Source: Agrostemma githago | Taxonomy: Eukaryota; Streptophyta; Magnoliopsida; Caryophyllales; Caryophyllaceae | Direction: 5' to 3' | NCBI GenBank assembly: GCA_958450325.1 | Contig: OY288241.1 | Span: forward strand, 44,343,978-44,407,977 | Length of the DNA: 64,000 nucleotides | Notes under the pieces: model-generated | What the model saw: the letters and a program-made list of their open reading frames with translations, nothing else | The model's database searches: none | Told to the model about the DNA's origin: nothing | Translations under genes and position numbers: made by a program | In this document: positions 56,984 to 64,000 of the stretch, one piece after another | How positions within the stretch are numbered: the stretch's first letter is position 1 | Layout of the letters: each line of letters begins with the position of its first letter

Positions 56984-59900
56984 TCATTCTTCTTCTGTAA
57001 GAACACCACCAAATCCAATATGGTGTCGTCTTCTATCAAAAACAGCTCGGAAAGACTCTTGCTCAGCCTGCAACCTCTCTTTAAACGCACTATGCTTCTT
57101 TGTTTCCTTGGACTTTCCAGACATTTTATACTCCTCAGGTAATGGGTTGGATTTCTGCAAATTTATAGCCGGAAAAAAGGGGGAATCCCATGAAGCAATG
57201 AATACACATCCCTAACTTTACCTAGCAGGCAGATTATTAAGGTCGGGAGTTTGGATCATTTTACTTCCGTTGTTATCATGTCACTTTAGGTATGCATCAA
57301 TAAGGTAGTTTTCGGATCATTCCAGGTTTTAGATCAGATTATCATTAGATCAGGCTAAATCATTCGTACTAGCACTAGATATAAGCACACCTGAAAAAAA
57401 AATCTAAGATTGAAGCTACAAGATAAGAAATAGCGGAAACGTACCAAGTTGTACCCTTCCCCGGGGCCAATGACTAAAGATGCCTTTTTGACAGCACCTA
57501 TGGAAAAACCTGAACGGCCAGCCTGAATTATCACCACATTTTGTCATGATGAATCAAATATGTATGATGATTTAAGAAAAAAAATACAGACAAAAAAACT
57601 TGGGTGGCAAATGCAAGCAGATACTAGTTTTTAAACATTGTATAAAGTAAAACGTGGTGGAATACTTGAATGTAGTACTCCTATATATAATGGTTCTTGA
57701 GACACTCAGTGATCTCTTTTCGTTTTGCATGAGACAGTTGTACTTTTTTTGGTTTCAAATGAGGGCACTATGTTGCGTTTAAGAATTGAATGCACGAGAG
57801 CTCTTACCACTTGAGCTAACTCTTGTTCTCAATAGGCATCTAACAGCAATCCAGCACATACCTCTTTTTGTGAGGGTGGTAACAAAATTGAAACATCTCA
57901 AGTAAAACATTCTTAAGAGTCGAATTGTCTCACAGCCACATTCAGAAGAAGCCACATAGCATGGTATAAATTTTGTTTGAGGTTGATCTTAGAATGATTG
58001 TCACGGTTTAAACTCTGACCATTACATTTTACATTTTCAACTTTGATAACTCGGTTGTGATGCAGTGTCCCATTAGATATTCAACATCATGATTTATGTT
58101 CAAATCTTCAGTGATAAGATGCAAAAGCAATCAATGGTAGGCTTTTCAACAATCCATTGTGGTGTAAAGAACAATGGCAAAAACAAGAAAAGAAAAAAAC
58201 AGAGAAAACAGAGGGAGATAATAGGAGTAGATAACTTTACACATTCACATCGCATCTAACCCCTCACCCCACTTTACTTGTTTCTACGTAAACAAAAAGG
58301 AATGTGAATGCTACTCAGAAACATATCTTACCTGATCACCCCAGTTAACAGATTTACCTTCTCGTCCATACTTTCCAAGCATCCCCAATAGAACATTTGC
58401 CTTGCCCTTCAACAGCCCACTACTGTCGTCATCATCATCATCCAAATTTTCTGACCACTTACTCTGCCCTAAAACTTTGACTTTCTCTGTCCGATTGCAT
58501 TCCTCTGCAACTACATTCCTTGCACCCCTTGGTGAAGCTGTATTACCAAAAAAAAGATATAAAAAAATCAACATGTTTGTCATACTATATTACGGAGTAG
58601 TATATTATCGTGACATTTACACAATGTATATTGCTTTTGTCAAGCAGGCAGAACAGCCAAATAAGGCTGTAAGTACAAGTTGAAAAGAAACAGTAAAGAA
58701 AAATCCACAAGATCGTCTGCATGGAAACCACCTTAAAAGCTACTGTATAAATTGAGCGCTCTATTAGTAGCGTATTGCATATAAGATACTATACCATATC
58801 CATAAGGGTAAAAAATGATAATCTTTAATTCCACATGGAAACACAAATTGTAGAAAACTGGCTAGTATGAAAAGGATAAGTCTTAGCCATTCACCCATAC
58901 CATCAGGGCTCGAGTTTTCCACCAATGATGACTTCTCAGCTTGTTTCTCGTCCCCATTAGACAAACTTGCATCAAAATCTCCATCTTCTGTGTCCATGTC
59001 AACCTGATATTACATTACAAGACTATCATATGAGATCAAGCAATTTAGCTTGCAGAAAGAAAGTCTCAGTGGTGAATGGTGATCAACTGATCAAGTTATT
59101 AGAGCATGTGCCACATAATTGAGACAAACACAGTAAAGAATTTACCTCTTCTATATTACCCTCCTTTAAATCATCTCCATGGAGTAACGACTGTCATAGA
59201 AACATTAAAATTATCATCTTTGATCCACTAAATTACTGTGAAAGGCGAGGTACATTCTCATTACACTAAACCCAGAGACCCGGTAATTAACCTTAACATC
59301 CAACAGTAAGTACAGTGACGGAGCTTCTTCCCATTTTGCAGCCATCTTTTCCACTTCATCTTGAGAAAAACCATGGACATTCCTAGCGGTGCAACCCTAC
59401 AAGTTCGAAAAAGTAAAATCAACTTCTTTGAGCATCCATTTGATCTTTTCAGTTATTATTGATGAGCAGACACCCAAACAACCTTCAGCTATACAAGCAA
59501 CTGAAAGCAAAGTCCCACACTGTAATCAACATGCGCACCAAAACACCTATAAAGGGCTTGCTAAAGGGTACAAACTGAATATAGGATAAATAAACCAACT
59601 ACTTACCGCTGGGTCCTTGTATGGAGCTTCAAGCACATAAGCTTCGTAACCCGCTCTCTGCAACAAAAAAATAAAGCAATCATTACTTAACATACAAAAT
59701 CGGTTTTCTTAAAGAGAAAATTAAATTACATGGTCTTTCCATTTATGGGTCGGTCATCTGGGAACAACGATTGTGTGCTCAACACATGGGCAAGAGCGTA
59801 AGTTGCATGCATACAACCCTCGCTTGCTTTGCCATAGGCATGAGTCTGCAGTAATGTCGTTGATGGTATATTGGTATGGGCGTAAAAAAGAATTCAGAAA

Positions 59901-62335
59901 TCACAATGATAAAAATGCCATTGAGTTCATTCCTTCAACATCAAAACTAGATTACCAGGTGAATTGCCAACAATAGAAAGTTGAGGGTGTACCAAATTGC
60001 AGAAAGCCTAATAGGTCAAGTCTAACTTGTATTTCCTTATGTTCCACTAACAAGCCATAGAAGCAAATAATGGTAGGTGACAAATCATTACATGAGAAAG
60101 CCAAAAGGCAGGCACAGGGAACGTAAACACAATCATAGCAAACCTAATCAAACATAATAATTGTAAAAAAGAACTCGATGTGAATCGTTTAGCAGAAAAG
60201 ATTACCAGGCTCCATGATGAATCACAAACAGAGAACACATAGCACACTGAACATTTTATAAGGAGAGAGAATATACCTTTGCAGTTGCCCAAAACTGAGC
60301 AAAATCAGCTACCCGCAGATTGCGGTCATCCACTAAGAGAAGGCAAAACATATCAGCGACAAATGGGTCAATTTCCAATGAAAACTGCATCTGATGTCAG
60401 TGAAGATGACCACAGTGCAACAGCACTGCACAACCACTTAATTCCACAACTAACTGAAGAACTGACAAGAGTAAATTTCTATTCCTATATTACACCAATA
60501 ATAGTCTCTGCGGTATAAGAGACCACTTCGAATCACATAAAACCAAACACGTAGGACTATTTTCATCTAATAAGAAAAAACATACCACTTAACTGAACTT
60601 CAAGTGAGAAGAATTAAATGTTGAATATAAGGTTTCAGTAGCATTAATGACTATACCAATTACAAAGGTGTAGACACCTTCTTCAAGAGTCTTTTTGAAT
60701 GCTTTTAGCATGCTCAATCTGTAAGCCTGTAACAAGAATAAAATGCAATAGTTGAGGACAATATTGGGAAACCAGAGCAATACACCATACACATCAAAGA
60801 TTAAGTTGAAACTCCCAAGGAATTTCGTTACCTCTTCCATTTCAGGTTCATAGCAATACTCTATGACGGTCTTAGTGACAGGTTTCTTTCCTCTCGCCAA
60901 AGGTTTAGAAGCCTCATTTTCTTCGGTCTACAGGGGAAAAAAAAGACCAGCAATAAGTAACGAAAAAAAACCCTCGGATATCCCAAGATATGCTTCAAAA
61001 AGCTATAAGCACACCTTCTCAACTTCAGTCATAAAATAATCATCCATTGAATGAATTCGAGGAGCATTGCCACCATGCTCAAGCTCCAAGTCACGTAGCA
61101 TTTTCGCAAAGTAACTCTTCCCACTTCCTAAAGTAAGGTAAATGTAAGTATGTAACTAGTTAGAGATAATTCTTCAAAGATCAAAATAATTTAATTTACT
61201 GTGATAAATTTGTGTCATCTACTTATCTGGAACAATATCTATGTGTTTTCAACAATCTTAACGTTACACACTCCCAAACTCCTAGCCCTAAAACAGATTC
61301 CAGCATTTAAGATAGTGGATAATGGTAATTCTAGTCACTTAAATTGTGTATTGAGACTCAGCAAACTTAAGTTGGGACGTTTTACTGACTACATTAAATA
61401 ACAGATAAGGAGCTGCAAACAGCATGAAAACATGCCAACTAATTTGTCTTCTAGTTTGCAGATTCACTGTCTTATGTTGCATCAACAAACAAGGATGAGA
61501 CTGCTATGGTGAAGAAAATATTTGGAGAAAACGTAAAAACTTGTATCTGCTCTGGTAATCTTAAATGCGTGAAAATAGAATACGGTTTCAGACTTCATCA
61601 CTTCAATAGATATTGTAGCCATTTAACTAATTCAGTCTAATACCATTTATAGCAGAGCTGTTATTTAGGTTAAAACTTGCACATATACAGTAACTTAGTA
61701 AAGGATACTCCGTATTATACTACAGACTAGTCAACTACTACTACTCTATTCTTTATTTCTGGGAAAGTGGGAATCGATTTATAGGACACATGAAAACTTC
61801 TGACAAGAAGTTGCTGGTGTAAAAAAAGGTAAAAAAAAGCGGGCAAGAGAGACAATTTAACACATACTGAGTATGAACGAATCATAAAATGAGATATCCT
61901 AAAATAGCTACCTAACCTAGTTTGCACAAGCAAATTAACGAGATGCACATAATAACCAGCGAATGGAGGAAGAGCATTAGAAAACATGTATACATCGGTT
62001 TCCTTACTTCCCCACATTACAGGAGTGAATATTCAAACAAACTAGAAGTGACCAGATAATAACGGTCTTATAGTATTACTTGCTGAAAGTACAGACGTGA
62101 TAGCAGTTCCATGGAAGCAAACAAGTCTGAAGCAGCATTAGTATGGCACATGATAGTTACCTGGTAGCCCTCGAAGTATTATCACAAAATGATCTGGACG
62201 AGATGTTCGATATGGCTGTTTAAATAAGTGAGCAATCTCAACAGTTCTAGGCTTATCGGGAAGGTTATTCTTGGATGGCAATGCTGAGCTGCCTCTGGAA
62301 TACTGTCCGAATTTGGTCAAGATGTCTTGAGAATC
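56984..62335 (-). CDS. YLPM1: YLPM1-like P-loop NTPase/kinase-fold protein, C-terminal 12 exons
   Basis: Exons, in transcript order: 62161-62335, 61015-61127, 60832-60927, 60657-60726, 60277-60332, 59607-59657, 59292-59396, 59146-59190, 58901-59003, 58332-58537, 57445-57522 and 56984-57154. Every intron is GT-AG and phases fit. The joined length is 1269 bp, 422 residues plus TGA, with no stop. The product shows a Walker A motif GLPGSGKS across the first exon junction, SMDDYFM, VIVDDRN, ARNVHGFSQDEVEKMAAKWEEAP, an acidic stretch (LDDDDDDSSGLLKGKANVL) and the tail FGGVLTEEE. The order matches YLP motif-containing protein 1, whose C-terminal part is a polynucleotide-kinase-like P-loop domain. 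In animals YLPM1 is nuclear and linked to telomerase and phosphatase 1 regulation; the plant role is not evident here. The proline-rich N-terminal exons are not in the window. Confidence 0.87.
57735..57835 (-). mobile_element. tRNA-derived SINE remnant in an intron
   Basis: The minus strand of 57800-57819 reads TTAGCTCAAGTGGTAAGAGC, a good Pol III A box. A degenerate B box (GCATTCAATTC) lies at 57784-57794. It is in the intron between exons 58332-58537 and 57445-57522, on the same strand as the gene. No tail or target duplication is clear. Confidence 0.45.
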
Positions 62336-62837
62336 CTGAAGATTGGCAAGTATTACAAAAATAGGGTCAAGGTCACCTTGGCTGCAGTTGCAGCAACGTG
62401 CTTAAAGAATAGTCAAGCTTCATTAATTAAGTGATAGGATCGATACAGGCAATCAACTTATATCAGACATACAGAAAAAGTGAACAGAGGCAGAACCATG
62501 TGCATTAAAGTGTGAGAGACAGAGTATTATTTGAGGTAGAACTAAGGAATCAATGGAGTATCTTCCCTTGATTGTAATTATGCTTTGTGATTCGTCCTTA
62601 CTTACCCAGTGTACTTAGAAGATAAGGCAAGGTACAAATAAATTTATTCAACTACAAAATAAGGCCCTATTCTTTTGGACTTCATAACCATAATCATAAC
62701 CATAACCATAACCATAACCATAACCATCATAATAATCATAATAATAATAATAATAATAACCATGAACGGTCGGTCGCAGTGTGCTTAGTTACACTTAGTT
62801 ATCGCCTGAGAATCCCTTTGTTTCCGCTTTCCGGGCC
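62336..62837. other. Intron or upstream sequence with a hexamer repeat
   Basis: No exon with a compatible open frame was found upstream of 62335 in the window. An imperfect (AACCAT)n microsatellite occupies about 62688-62733, followed by (AAT)n to 62760. The rest is unremarkable. Confidence 0.5.
62688..62760. repeat. (AACCAT)n then (AAT)n microsatellite
   Basis: About seven ATAACC-type hexamers are followed by CAT/AAT triplets. It is not a plant telomere repeat (TTTAGGG). Confidence 0.85.
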
Positions 62838-63355
62838 TTGCTATTCCTGCTCCAGGGGTCCTCAGAAAGGATATTTTTGGCGATCACACGGTGTCATGTG
62901 CTGGTACGGTGGGGATCAAACACCACCACAACCTTCTCTGTGACACGTTGGATATTTTCTTCAGGACAAGGATCTCCGCAGGTAAGGAGGTGGAAATTGG
63001 CCTCTCTGACGATAACGACAAGCTCTTACGACCCGCCAACCTGTTGCTCTACTCGTGGGACAAGGGGCGAGATGTTTGTGTTGATGTGATTGGTTTGGCT
63101 TGACTGCTTTCGAGCCTTGACGGGTCGTTGCTGATGCCGCTTGTCGTAAGTGTGCTAAGTATCAGGCACGATGTATAACAATTGGGTATGGTATTTACCG
63201 TTCTACTTCTCCTCCCTTTTCAAAAATTCACTATATCACAGGATGCTGTGGAGCGTCCAGCTTATATTTTCACTAGAATTAGTTTCGCGATTACTAAGGG
63301 AGTGAGTACCCAGATAGTATATCGGCTACCCACTAACTTCCTTCAACTTGTTTTG
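62838..63355 (+). pseudogene. Decayed fragment of a multicopy plant protein family, function unknown
   Basis: The frame through 62891-63103 reads GDHTVSCAGTVGIKHHHNLL, then ISAGKEVEIGLSDDND, LLRPANLLLYSWDKGRDV and CVDVIGLA, then a stop. After a TGA and frame changes, YQARCITIGYG and RISFAITKGVSTQIVYRLP followed by TNFL (near 63270-63345) continue the same family. From memory, proteins with this order (H...RD, KEVDIGL, RPADILLYSWD, ending RLPTNFL) are common in plant genomes and often sit behind RT-like domains. I could not name the family. The piece has lost most of its central part. It lies upstream of, and opposite to, the host gene. Confidence 0.55.
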
Positions 63356-63377
63356 ATCTTAATACAAGTTCCAGTTT

Positions 63378-63450
63378 TAACAATAACAATAACAATAACA
63401 ATAACAATAACAATAACAATAACAATAACAATAACAATAACAATAACAAT
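63378..63450. repeat. (AACAAT)n microsatellite
   Basis: About twelve AACAAT hexamers run in perfect register, then AATAAT. This is the source of long repetitive frames on both strands here, none of which is coding. Confidence 0.9.
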
Positions 63451-63518
63451 AATAATAACAACTTCTTGTAATTCGTTTTGATCTTAATACATGTTGATAA
63501 TTAATAAAAATAAGAAAT

Positions 63519-63519
63519 A

Positions 63520-63559
<40 letters not shown>

Positions 63560-63825
63560 GACGATATTATTATTACTATTATTATTATTAAATATTATTA
63601 TTATCATTATTGATTATTATTATTATTATTAATTATTATTATTATTATTACTAACAATAATAATAATTAATATTATTATTATTAATTAATATTAATATTA
63701 ATGTTATTAATGTTATTTATTATTTAATATTAATCATTAATAATATTAACAATAATAATTATAATTATTAATTATTATAATTATTATTATTTATATTAAT
63801 TATTATTATTATTATTATTATTTAT

Positions 63826-63856
<31 letters not shown>

Positions 63857-63960
63857 AACAAAAATAATAATTATTATTATTAATTAATTATTAATTATTT
63901 CTATTATTAATTATTATTATTATTATTATTATTATTTCATTATTATTTTTATCATTATTA
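63519..63960. repeat. Long (ATT)n/(AAT)n low-complexity tract
   Basis: About 440 bp made almost only of A and T in TTA, ATT, AAT and ATTAAT units, switching strand sense several times so that parts form inverted repeats. No gene. The last 40 bases of the window return to ordinary composition (CTCCCTCCTAG...). Confidence 0.85.
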
Positions 63961-64000
63961 CTCCCTCCTAGTTTTTTTATCTTCCCTCTTTCCTTTTTGA

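Noticed and set aside
61700..61725. Stowaway-like ACTCCGTA motif
   Set aside because: Only eight bases, no inverted partner.
62688..62760. Interstitial telomere repeat
   Set aside because: The unit is AACCAT, not the plant telomere unit CCCTAAA.

Overview
This is a plant nuclear window, probably from a eudicot. It is almost entirely a nest of transposable elements, followed on the right by one spliced host gene on the minus strand. Plant signs are Athila-like and SIRE-like retrotransposons, a Cassandra solo LTR carrying 5S rRNA sequence, GT-AG introns and AT-rich spacers. A Caryophyllales origin is a weak guess from the repeat style.

Layout. 1-12404: 3' part of an Athila-like Ty3/Gypsy element, split by a complete non-autonomous element (LARD-like, 1793-10574, TSD ATTAG). 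12405-38391: a minus-strand Gypsy element, 'family A'. Its LTR at 13716-15088 is shared by two internal regions. It has been hit by a Cassandra solo LTR, a hAT MITE, a foldback Mutator-like element, two solo LTRs of 'family B' (TSDs GCACC and GATCC), and a compound insertion at 20781-32436. That insertion contains a nearly full Gypsy element (20993-30591) and pieces of another LTR element, 'family E'. 38392-49984: 3' half of a SIRE-like Ty1/Copia element with an env-like ORF, interrupted by a long family E solo LTR (43296-49070, TSD TAGGG), which itself holds a LARD-family solo LTR (46213-48457). 49985-56355: 3' end of an older Copia element, whose LTR is interrupted by an L1-type LINE (about 50830-55579).

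56984-62335: twelve exons with clean splice sites encode the C-terminal 422 residues of a YLPM1-type P-loop protein. The 5' exons lie beyond the right edge. Further right are a decayed gene fragment and long simple repeats.

Nesting order, oldest to youngest on the longest chain: old Copia > SIRE-like Copia > family A Gypsy > Athila-like Gypsy > LARD. The coding elements carry stops, frameshifts or lost catalytic residues; only the LINE ORF1 and the host gene exons look intact. No bacterial-type system, CRISPR array or tRNA gene was found.
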